This document shows positions 22,790 through 30,483 of a stretch of DNA of 64,000 nt, piece after piece. The notes beneath the pieces were generated by a model that was not told the origin of the DNA, did not search any database, and worked only from the letters and a program-made list of their open reading frames with translations. Positions within the stretch are counted from its first letter, which is position 1. Every line of letters begins with the position of its first letter. The stretch is from Acidiflorens sp963847715 (GTDB lineage: Bacteria; Acidobacteriota; Terriglobia; Terriglobales; Acidobacteriaceae), in contig CAWKAZ010000026.1 of assembly GCA_963847715.1 (NCBI GenBank), forward strand, positions 434,001-498,000. The letters run 5' to 3'. A program made the translations under genes and the position numbers.

Positions 22790-25354
22790 TCACTTACGGC
22801 TGCGATTCTTCGACGACGGTTTTGCTTCCTCTTCGAGAATCGCGAACTGGATCTTCTTCTCCACCGGATCGATGCGATCCACCAGCACACGCACGCGATC
22901 TCCCAGGCTATAAGTCTTGCGGGAGTGTTGGCCGATGATCTGGCGCGTGGCTTCGTGGAAGGTGTAGTGGTCATCGTTACTATCAGCACCGAGCGTGTTC
23001 AGCGGGACGAGGCCCTCTACGAAGAGGTCCGTGAGTTCCACGAAGAATCCGAACTTCGTGACGCTGATGATGAGGCCGTCGAAGTCTTCCCCGATGCGGC
23101 GCTCCATGAATTTCATTTTCTTCCATTCCATCAGGCCGCGTTCGGCTTCGTCGGCGCGGCGTTCGGATTGGCTGGATTCGTCGGCGATGGTGTGGAGTTC
23201 TTCCAGCGGGATCGGTCCGCCTAAGGGCTCGATGGCGTGTTGATGCGTGTCGCGGTCGCGGCGTTTGGACCATGGGGAGGGTGGCGGGCCGTCGACGGTG
23301 GAAGAGCGGCCCTTTAGGGCCGCGTCTGGCGCCACTTTGCCAGGGGCTTTAGCCCCCGATGTTCCCACCGGCACTTCTCCATCCATCTTCTCGGCCGAGT
23401 CACGCAGCACTTCTTTCAGGATGCGATGGACGATGAGGTCGGGATAGCGGCGGATCGGAGATGTGAAATGCGTGTATGTGGTGGCGGCGAGTGCGAAGTG
23501 TCCACGATTTTCTTCGGAGTAGCGGGCCTGCTTCAGCGAGCGCAGCATCAGGAAGCTGAGAATTCTTTCTTCGGGCTTGCCAGCAATTTTCTCAGTCACC
23601 TTCTGATACATGCGCGGAGTGATGTGGACTTCTTTCGGCACTTCGATTTCGCGGACGCGCTTGCCGGTGCCGCGAGCGTCTCGGCGGTCGGCTTTAAGCT
23701 GCACACGCTGGATGGGCAACGCGCCGACTCCGAGGGAGTATCCGAAGGTCGCGGCGATGACTTCGAGGTCGTAGACGCGCTTGGCGTCAGGCTTTTCGTG
23801 AATGCGGTAGAGCGAGGCGATGCGTTTGTTTTCGAGATAATGCGCGACGCTCTCGTTAGCGGAGAGCATGAATTCTTCGATCAGCCGGTGGGCGACGTTG
23901 CGCTCGGAGCGAGTGATGCTCTTCATCATGCCGAATTCGTCGAACTCGATGACCGCTTCCGGGAGATCGAAATCAATCGACCCTCGGCGCTTGCGCTTGC
24001 GGTTGAGGATCAGGGCGAGGTCGTGCATGCGGTTGAAGTGACCGACCTGCGCCGCATATTCGGTGAGTGCGGCCGAGTCTTTCTCAATGACAGCATTCAC
24101 CGCGGTGTAGGTCATGCGGTTGGCGGAGCGGATCACACCTTCGTTGATTTCATAGCCGACGATTTCGCCGTGGTGGTCGATCTCCATGGTGCAGGAGAGA
24201 ACGAGGCGGTCAACTTGCGGGCGCAGGCTGCAAATGTCGGTGGAGAGTTCGAGCGGCAGCATGGGGACGGCGCGGTCGGGGAAATAGACGCTGGTGCCGC
24301 GGAGGCGGGCTTCCTGATCGAGCGGCGAGTTCGGTGTTACGTATTGGGCGACGTCGGCGATGTGGACTTGCAGTTCGTAGTTACCATTTTGAAGTATCTG
24401 AACGTGGACGGCATCGTCAAAATCGCGGGCGGTTTCTCCGTCGATGGTGACGATGGGAAGATCGCGATAGTCTCGGCGATGACGAAGAGATTCTTCGGGA
24501 ATTTCGGAGGCGATGGCTTGCGCTTCTTCGATTACTTCAGGAGGGAAGCGGTGGGGCAGGTGAAACTTCCGGATCATGATTTCGACGTCAACGCCGAAAT
24601 CGGATTCCTCGCCGAGAATTTCGACGACGCGACCACGCGGATTTTGCGTGGCTGAAGGCCAGTCGGTGATTTCCACGTCGACCACAATGCCGTCGAGATC
24701 CTCCCAGTCGGTGTGCACTTTCGCTTCGTCGCCGATCACGCGGTGCTTGGCGGATGATTTTCCCGATTGATTTTTCTCGGCGTTTTCCGCGCCCTCGGCG
24801 GTTAGAGGTTTGGGGATTTCTAACCCGGGCGGGATCACAATTTCCTGCGTTACTTTTTCGTCGATGGGCTTGACGTAGTTGTGGCGCTTTCCGTAGTGGA
24901 AGATGCCGACCACTGTCGGATGAGCGCGAGAAACGGAGCGGATGATGCGGCCCTCAGCACGGCCATCGGGGCGGATGTTGGAGACTTCGACGAGAACACG
25001 GTCTCCGTGCATGGAGGAGCCGATGGCGTGGGGCGGGATGAAAACGTCCCCGGCGAGGCGGGACTTCAGGCTGTCGTCGAGCGAGGTGGCTTCGGGGATG
25101 ACGAAGCCGAAGCCGTCACGATGCATGGTGAGGCGACCGACCAAGAGGTTGCGTCCCTTGGCAGTGTGCGGGATGGCGTAGCGATCGCCTTCGACCTGCA
25201 GGAGTTCTCCGTTTGCGATCAGCGCGTAAAGGCGGTCGGTGAATTCGCGCCGCCCTGAGGCCTTCACTCCAAGTTCGCGCAGCAACTGCTTGTGGCTCGC
25301 CATTTTCTTAGGCTGGCGGGCGATGTGGCGGAGGATGGCGGCGTCGGAAAGCAT
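22790..25354 (-). CDS. rnr: Ribonuclease R (with an in-frame palindromic-element insertion)
   Basis: 854 residues. N-terminal winged helix (ILRHIARQPKKMASHKQLLREL), cold-shock/OB domains (GRLTMHRDGFGFVIPE, GDVFIPPHA), and an RNB catalytic domain at about 280-620 with DLPIVTIDGETARDFDDAVH, the Asp cluster that holds the metal. Then HFTSPIRRYPDLIVHR. C-terminal S1 domain near 760-840 (GEDFDGLIISVTKFGFFVEL), basic tail. Hydrolyses structured RNA 3' to 5'. Between RNB and S1 the segment TSGAKAPGKVAPDAALKGRS is encoded by a P2 palindrome (23300-23365). The start codon directly follows family-B repeat words with no clear Shine-Dalgarno sequence. Confidence 0.92.
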   Translation of the reverse strand: MLSDAAILRHIARQPKKMASHKQLLRELGVKASGRREFTDRLYALIANGELLQVEGDRYAIPHTAKGRNLLVGRLTMHRDGFGFVIPEATSLDDSLKSRLAGDVFIPPHAIGSSMHGDRVLVEVSNIRPDGRAEGRIIRSVSRAHPTVVGIFHYGKRHNYVKPIDEKVTQEIVIPPGLEIPKPLTAEGAENAEKNQSGKSSAKHRVIGDEAKVHTDWEDLDGIVVDVEITDWPSATQNPRGRVVEILGEESDFGVDVEIMIRKFHLPHRFPPEVIEEAQAIASEIPEESLRHRRDYRDLPIVTIDGETARDFDDAVHVQILQNGNYELQVHIADVAQYVTPNSPLDQEARLRGTSVYFPDRAVPMLPLELSTDICSLRPQVDRLVLSCTMEIDHHGEIVGYEINEGVIRSANRMTYTAVNAVIEKDSAALTEYAAQVGHFNRMHDLALILNRKRKRRGSIDFDLPEAVIEFDEFGMMKSITRSERNVAHRLIEEFMLSANESVAHYLENKRIASLYRIHEKPDAKRVYDLEVIAATFGYSLGVGALPIQRVQLKADRRDARGTGKRVREIEVPKEVHITPRMYQKVTEKIAGKPEERILSFLMLRSLKQARYSEENRGHFALAATTYTHFTSPIRRYPDLIVHRILKEVLRDSAEKMDGEVPVGTSGAKAPGKVAPDAALKGRSSTVDGPPPSPWSKRRDRDTHQHAIEPLGGPIPLEELHTIADESSQSERRADEAERGLMEWKKMKFMERRIGEDFDGLIISVTKFGFFVELTDLFVEGLVPLNTLGADSNDDHYTFHEATRQIIGQHSRKTYSLGDRVRVLVDRIDPVEKKIQFAILEEEAKPSSKNRSRK
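23300..23365. repeat. P2 palindromic element inside rnr
   Basis: GCGGCCCTTTAGGGCCGC at 23306-23323 and GGGGCTTTAGCCCC at 23343-23356, flanked by GGAAGA and GTTCC, as in intergenic P2 copies. Open in the rnr frame, it adds about 22 residues to the RNB-S1 linker. Confidence 0.85.
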
Positions 25355-25362
25355 CAGTTCTC

Positions 25363-25433
25363 AGTTATTGGTTCTCAGTTCTCAGTGTTCGCCTCAGTTA
25401 ATGAGAACTGAGAACTGGGAACCGAGAACTAGG
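25363..25433. repeat. Family-B hairpin array (GAGAACT words)
   Basis: Left arm of AGTTCTC/GGTTCTC 7-bp words, right arm GAGAACT-GAGAACT-GGGAACC-GAGAACT in tandem. The arms are inverted and can pair. The array fills the gap between the DinB gene (ends 25436) and the rnr start codon, so its words form the rnr mRNA leader. Confidence 0.72.
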
Positions 25434-25435
25434 AA

Positions 25436-25981
25436 TCAGCGCAGGTATTTCTCTTCAATCATCTTCCGGTGATGCAGTTCGTGTCCGGCGATCAGGTACG
25501 CAAGCGCCCGAACGCTGATCTCATTCTTATTGGCGGTGCCGCGGCGAGTCCAGGCGGCGTCATCCAGATTGCGGAACAGCGAGATGGTCGCGCGGCGGAC
25601 GGCGATGTAATCCTCGATCCAGTCGGCCAGGGTGCGTGACGCAAACGGGCCGTTGCGGACGTAGTCATCCTGCTCGTAGCCCTCGATGGGAGTCGTATCG
25701 CCACGCGAGATGCGCAGCGCGCGATAACTCATGATGCGCTCGGTATCGTTGAGGTGGCCGAGCACTTCTTTCAGACTCCATTTACCCGGCGCGTAACGAA
25801 GATCGCCGTCGGATTCCGGGCGTCCGGAGAGGAGAAGCAGCATCTGGCGGCGCTGTTCGTCGAACGCGGAAAGAATGTCATTGCCGGAGACCAGCGTGAT
25901 ATAGCGGTCGTAGTAAGGAGCATTTTCTCCGAGTTGAGGTCGGGACGTGGCGGCTGGTGGATTGGTTTCCGTCAAGGTCAT
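25436..25981 (-). CDS. DinB-family protein
   Basis: 181 residues from ATG 25981 (MTLTETNPPAATSRPQLGE), preceded by AGGAG; the frame is open to 26284 but the extension has no coding character. Four-helix DinB fold: WSLKEVLGHLNDTERIMSYRALRI gives the first metal His, and LAYLIAGHELHHRKMIEEKYL the last two (HELHH). Some family members are bacillithiol or mycothiol-dependent transferases; the substrate here is unknown. Followed by rnr across a repeat. Confidence 0.82.
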   Translation of the reverse strand: MTLTETNPPAATSRPQLGENAPYYDRYITLVSGNDILSAFDEQRRQMLLLLSGRPESDGDLRYAPGKWSLKEVLGHLNDTERIMSYRALRISRGDTTPIEGYEQDDYVRNGPFASRTLADWIEDYIAVRRATISLFRNLDDAAWTRRGTANKNEISVRALAYLIAGHELHHRKMIEEKYLR

Positions 25982-26270
25982 GACTCCTGGTGAGGGATGG
26001 CACGGTGGAGCGTGCCCACGGCTCCATAGTATAGCGATCAAAGTATAGTGACCAAGTATTGCGAGCAGTATCGCGATGGAAGAATTACCGCAGCTTGGGC
26101 AGGGCTTACACGGCGAAGGCGGGGATGAACCACGGCGGGAACTATGGAAATCCGTAAGAAAAGGTTGATTTCCACAGGGTTGGGAGTTTACTGAGGAGTA
26201 GAATTCGTTTTGGCAGTTGAAATGCGGCGATGATTCAGAATTTTTTAACCATGAAAGGATTTTGAACAAA
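25982..26270. other. Divergent intergenic region, 289 bp, no repeat or gene seen
   Basis: Between the DinB and bactofilin genes. It contains the near-repeat CATAGTATAGCGATCAAAG/GTATAGTGACCAAGTA around 26025-26060 (direct words GTATAGYGA), possibly a control site for either gene. Nothing else recognised. Confidence 0.35.
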
Positions 26271-26804
26271 ATGTGGAAGCCCACGAATCAACCTGCAACA
26301 CCTGGCCGACCCGCTGAACCGGAACGTCCGACCCCGGCTGCGACGACGACGGCACCCGTCATGAGCGCAAGCGAGCCCGCCGCGGTGGGGCGGGTGGTGA
26401 CAACCACCACATCGGATCAAGCCACGATTGGCAAGTCGCTGGTGATCAAAGGGGAAGTGACCGGATCGGAATCTTTATATATTGATGGCCGGGTGGAGGG
26501 ATCGATCAACCTGTCCGGCAATCGCGTCACCATCGGCCGCAACGGCGTGGTGGCGGCGAACATCAGCGCGAGAGAAATTGTGGTGCTTGGCAAAGTGCGC
26601 GGCAATCTGACCGCGAGCGACCGCGTAGATATCCGCAGCGACGGATCGCTGACGGGCGATGTCGTGGCAGCACGCATTTCGATCGAAGACGGCGCCTTCT
26701 TCAAGGGCGGCATCGACATTCGCAAGGCGGGATCATCGAAGCCCGAAGAAGTGAAGAGCGTAGCGGCCGCAGCGCCAGAGCCGGCGATCGCAGCACGGGC
26801 GTAA
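26271..26804 (+). CDS. Bactofilin (polymer-forming cytoskeletal protein)
   Basis: 177 residues from ATG 26271 (MWKPTNQPATPGRPAEPER). The Pro/Thr-rich tail of about 55 residues is followed by a right-handed beta-helix, the bactofilin (DUF583) domain at about 60-160: TIGKSLVIKGEVTGSESLYI, DGRVEGSINL, RVTIGRNGVVAANI, LGKVRGNLTASDRVDIRSDG. It ends in an Ala-rich tail. Bactofilins polymerise without nucleotides and help shape the cell wall. A strong terminator follows, so it is probably monocistronic. AAGGA lies 11 bases before the ATG. Confidence 0.9.
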   Translation: MWKPTNQPATPGRPAEPERPTPAATTTAPVMSASEPAAVGRVVTTTTSDQATIGKSLVIKGEVTGSESLYIDGRVEGSINLSGNRVTIGRNGVVAANISAREIVVLGKVRGNLTASDRVDIRSDGSLTGDVVAARISIEDGAFFKGGIDIRKAGSSKPEEVKSVAAAAPEPAIAARA

Positions 26805-26855
26805 AGACGCTGTTTGTGGTTCGTTTTTCGCCGTCCGCTAGAGTTTGAAGAAATG

Positions 26856-26884
26856 AAACGGGCCTTTCGGGCCCGTTTTGTTTT
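26856..26884 (+). terminator. Rho-independent terminator after bactofilin
   Basis: AACGGGCC, loop TTTCG, GGCCCGTT, then TTGTTTTG. An 8-bp GC-rich stem with a T-rich tail, 52 bp after the bactofilin stop. The A-rich left side may also serve the convergent murJ gene. Confidence 0.8.
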
Positions 26885-26907
26885 GCCTCCAAAGATGTCG
26901 CGCCTGG

Positions 26908-26953
26908 CGAACCGCGAACGACGAACAGCGAATAGCGAACGACAAACGACAAG
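26908..26953. repeat. Family-C repeat (CGAACGA words)
   Basis: 7-bp words CGAACGA-CGAACAG-CGAATAG-CGAACGA-CAAACGA in tandem, preceded by CGAACCG. They end near the murJ stop codon. Same family as 46292-46395 in the isc operon. Confidence 0.65.
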
Positions 26954-26960
26954 CGGCGCT

Positions 26961-28580
26961 CTAAGGCTCTCTCCCCGTGTTCATCGTCTCAGCAGCTCCA
27001 CCTTCGGCAACGCGCGGAAACGACGTTGTCTTTTTCCGGCGGAGATCCGCGGGCAATTCCGACCGCAGCAGCCACAGTCCGGCGGCTACCGCTGCGGCCC
27101 AGGTCAGCGAGCCGAGCGCAAGGGCCAGCAGATCGGCGCGTCGGCTGCCATTGAGTGGGACGCTGCGCATGACTTCGTAGCTCAATCCGCCGGAGACGAC
27201 TCCTACCAGCGCAGCTTTGCTCAATTCTTTCCAGTTCATCCCGCCCAGCGGCACCATGCCGCGAATGTGGAGGAGGAGGGCGATTGCCAGCGCGTTGGCG
27301 GCGATACCGATATCAGAAGCGATGGCCAGCCCAGTGACTGACAGCGTGCGGAAGAATAATGAATAGATCGGCAGCGATGCGAGAGTGATCAGGCTGGTTG
27401 CGATCATCGGGGTCAGTGTGTTGCCGGATGCGTAGAATGCGCGCGCATAAAGCGCCTGACTCGACCACAGCGCCAGCGAAAGAGAGAACCAGAAAAAGTA
27501 AATGGCCGTCGATTCGGAGTCGGCGAAAGTGAAGTGGCCGCGGCGATACACGAGGTCGATGAGCGGGACGGCGATGGCCATCATCCATCCGGTCATCAGC
27601 AGCGACGCGGCGGTGATGCGGTAGACCGAGCCGTTGACGGTGGCGGCAAACTCTTCAAACTTTTTCTCTCCGAAGAGCCGCGAGAAAAAAGGGAGCGATG
27701 CCTGGCCCGTGGCTTGTCCCAGAATGGCGATAGGGACAGCGAAGAGACGTTTGGCGTAGTTGAGGCGCGCGATGTCGCCGATGCCGCTCGAAGCGAAGTA
27801 GCGGAGGATCCAGTCGTCGGCGGTAACGAGCGAGACGCCGAGCATCAGCGGAATCGAGAGGCTCACCCACTCGCGGAAGGCTGGGTTCTTCACGTCGAAC
27901 GAGGGACTGTATCCAGTTCCGATTTTCGCCGCACCGATAGCGTTGACGAGAAATGGCCCGGCAATGCTCCCGATGAGGGCGCCGAAGGCGAGCGAAGAGA
28001 TGCCCATGCGGTGGCCGGCGACGACGCCTCCGACGATGATGAAGATGTTGTAGATCAGCGGGCCGAACGCCGGAAACAGAAACAGACGGTGCGAGAGCAG
28101 GACGGCGGAAACGACTCCGCCAACGTAAAAGAAAATTTGTGCGGGCAGCAAAATGCGCGTGAGATGCACGCAAAGACTCATCTGCTCAGGCGTGAAACCG
28201 TGGAACATCCAGCCGGCAAATTGCGGCGTGAAAATCTCGGCGAAGATCGTGCCGATGACGAGCACCGTAGTCATCACAGTGATGATGATGGAAAACGTCT
28301 TCTTGGCATCCTCCTCGCGCTTCTCGGCGAGGAAGCGCGTGTAGATCGAGATGAACGTGATCGAGGCAGTGCCGCCGGCGACGATGTAGTTGAGCCAATC
28401 GGGGAGAGTGAAGGCGGCAACGTAAGCGTCCGTCTGCTGCCCGGCGCCAAAAGCGTAGGCGATATAGGCCTCGCGGAGGTACCCGATCCCGCGCGAAAGC
28501 GCGACGGCGACCATCAGCAGCAGCGTGGCGGAGAACGCCGTGTGCTGGTGCGACGGACGGAAGAAGCGGAGCAGACGCAT
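26961..28580 (-). CDS. murJ: Lipid II flippase MurJ
   Basis: 539 residues from ATG 28580 (MRLLRFFRPSHQHTAFSATL); an ATG at 28601 adds seven residues. Polytopic MviN/MurJ protein with 13-14 predicted membrane helices. Family segments: LSRGIGYLREAYIAYAFGAG at the first helix, TDAYVAAFTLPDWL, GLAIASDIG. It moves undecaprenyl-PP-disaccharide-pentapeptide across the inner membrane for wall synthesis. Adjacent bactofilin also relates to envelope shape. The C-terminal 25 residues are hydrophilic. Confidence 0.9.
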   Translation of the reverse strand: MRLLRFFRPSHQHTAFSATLLLMVAVALSRGIGYLREAYIAYAFGAGQQTDAYVAAFTLPDWLNYIVAGGTASITFISIYTRFLAEKREEDAKKTFSIIITVMTTVLVIGTIFAEIFTPQFAGWMFHGFTPEQMSLCVHLTRILLPAQIFFYVGGVVSAVLLSHRLFLFPAFGPLIYNIFIIVGGVVAGHRMGISSLAFGALIGSIAGPFLVNAIGAAKIGTGYSPSFDVKNPAFREWVSLSIPLMLGVSLVTADDWILRYFASSGIGDIARLNYAKRLFAVPIAILGQATGQASLPFFSRLFGEKKFEEFAATVNGSVYRITAASLLMTGWMMAIAVPLIDLVYRRGHFTFADSESTAIYFFWFSLSLALWSSQALYARAFYASGNTLTPMIATSLITLASLPIYSLFFRTLSVTGLAIASDIGIAANALAIALLLHIRGMVPLGGMNWKELSKAALVGVVSGGLSYEVMRSVPLNGSRRADLLALALGSLTWAAAVAAGLWLLRSELPADLRRKKTTSFPRVAEGGAAETMNTGREP

Positions 28581-28671
28581 AATTTCGAAAAGTGAACGCA
28601 TTTGCAGATTAACGCATCCGGTGGGGCGGTGCGGGAGTTATCGCTCGGATGGAATCGGGAATGGCACTTGG

Positions 28672-28765
28672 TTTTCCTCCGTGTTCCTCCGTGTACCCTG
28701 TGGTTCAAGCCTTTGGTACTAAGCCTAACGTCTACCGCTCGACCACAGAGGACACAGGGTTGTAC
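28672..28765. repeat. Family-E words (CTCCGTGT / CACAGAGGACACAGGG)
   Basis: TTCCTCCGTGTTCCTCCGTG followed by ACCCTGTGGTT, then, after 40 bp, the inverted ACCACAGAGGACACAGGGTT. Words of 8-9 bp with an inverted partner, in the 234-bp gap between murJ and the broken aminotransferase. Confidence 0.6.
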
Positions 28766-28814
28766 CGGGAACTCAGTTTTGACAGGCTGCCGCGCCGAAC
28801 CGCATAATCCGCGA

Positions 28815-30310
28815 GTGACTGAACCAACCTTTAGCCAGCAACAACTTCGTACTCCCGTTCTGCGCCGTTCGTTTCGAAAGCCCTATCCCGTAGCGGTGCG
28901 CGGCGAGGGCGTCTACGTGTGGGATTCCGACGGCAACCGCTACCTCGATTTCTCGGGATCGGCGGCAGTGAATTTTATTGGGCATGGCGTGCGCGAAATT
29001 TCCGACGCCATGGCCAAGCAGGCACGGCAGTTGGAGTTTGTCCATACCAGCCAGTTCACGACTCCGGTGGCCGAAGAATTTGCGGCCGAGTTGCTGGAAT
29101 TTGCCGGGCCGAATTTTGCCGGTGGCGCCGTTTACTTCACCAGCGGCGGGTCGGAGTCGGTGGAGACGGCACTGAAGCTGGCGCGGCAGTATCAGGTGGA
29201 GATCGGTGAGACAAAGCGGCACCAGATTCTGAGCCGCCAGCAGAGTTATCACGGATCGACACTCGGGCGCGCTCGCGGTTTCCGGCAACAAGAAGCGGCG
29301 CGAGATTTATTTGCCGATGGTGCGCGAGTTCGAACATATCGGCATTCCTTATTGTTATCGCTGCGCGTTCGATTGCACCGACAGTTGCTACAACTGCGGA
29401 CAGCAATACGCAGCGGAGTTGGAGCGCGCGATCGAGGCGGCTCAGGGCGCGGCGGCGGGATTCATCTTTGAACCGATGAGCGGAGCGACGCTGGGAGCAG
29501 TGACGCCTCCTCCGGGATACTTGCAGGCCGTCGGCCGAGATTTGCCAGCGCCACGGCGTGCTGCTGATTGCCGATGAAGTGATGACTGGCATGGGGCGCA
29601 CGGGACGGAATTTTGCGGTCGAGCATTGGCAGATCGCACCCGACATTTTGGTTACGGCTAAGGGCTTGTCTTCGGGATACGCTCCGCTCGGGGCCGTGAT
29701 TGCGAGCAAGAAAGTGGTGGATGGGATTGCGGCGGGCTCAGGGGCGTTTCTGCATGGCTTCACGTACAACGCGCATCCGGTGTCGGTGGCGGCAGGACGG
29801 GCGGTTTTGCGGCGCATACGCGAGCAGAAGCTAGTGCAGGCGGCAAGTTCGGAGCCGGTGCTCTCAGGGGCTAAAGCCCCATCTTCTCAGGCGGCTAGCG
29901 GCACGACTAAAGTCGTGCCCTTCCACGAAAACCCTCGCCCAGCAGGGCTGGAGAGCGATCGTCAAACAGACTCCACTGCCAACGGAACGGCGGGCTCCGC
30001 TTTGAAGACGGCTCTAGAGAGTCTTCGCGATCTGGATACAGTCGGCGATGTCCGCGGGCTGGGACTATTGTGTGGTGTCGAGTTCGTCGCCGATAAGAAG
30101 ACGAAGGCTCCATTTGCGCCGGAGAAAAATTTTGCCGGGATGGTGGGGCAGGCCTGTCTGCGGCGCGGGCTGCTGGTGTATCCGATGCAGGGATGCGTAG
30201 ACGGAGTGGCGGGAGATCATTTGCTGATTGCGCCTCCTGCGGTGATTGCATCGGAAGAAATTAAGTGGGCGGTGGAGCAGATACAGGCGGCGGTTATAGA
30301 GTGCACGTGA
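28815..30310 (+). pseudogene. Class-III (PLP) aminotransferase with two frameshifts
   Basis: From GTG 28815 (VTEPTFSQQQLRTPVLRRSF) the protein reads well to YHGSTLG. One extra base near 29268 (GGG for GG) shifts frame, and the correct frame then gives MVREFEHIGIPYCYRCAFDC to GYLQAVG. A second extra base near 29540 (CC for C) leads to ICQRHGVLLIADEVMTGMGR, the PLP-Lys segment VTAKGLSSGYAPLGAV, and GDVRGLGLLCGVEFV. Full length would be about 497 residues. No in-frame stop has accumulated. A P2 palindrome (29865-29924) is read in frame between residues ~350 and 370. Related to beta-alanine/omega-amino acid aminotransferases. Confidence 0.8.
29865..29924. repeat. P2 palindromic element inside the aminotransferase
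   Basis: GGGGCTAAAGCCCC at 29867-29880 and GGCACGACTAAAGTCGTGCC at 29900-29919, then CTTCC. It contributes SGAKAPSSQAASGTTKVVPF to the protein, compare SGAKAPGKVAP in RNase R. Confidence 0.8.
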
Positions 30311-30483
30311 TTGCCGAATCCCACATCACGTGTTGCCCGCACTTCATGGCCGGGAAGAGTTTGTGAGTGTAACACGATGTTATGTGAACCATGGTTAGTG
30401 CTGCCTGAGTTACGATGTGACCGCAAGCAGACTAAGAGCGCCTATGCGATACTTGCCCTCTAAGAAATACTGTTGGAGGGGCA

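Noticed and set aside
23426..24655. 409-codon open frame opposite rnr
   Set aside because: Antisense of clear RNase R catalytic sequence; its Asp/Gly/Val-rich translation is typical of a shadow frame.
27534..28595. 353-codon open frame opposite murJ
   Set aside because: Charged low-complexity translation opposite a well-supported membrane protein.
29311..29577. A separate small gene inside the aminotransferase
   Set aside because: Its translation is the middle third of the same enzyme in a shifted frame.
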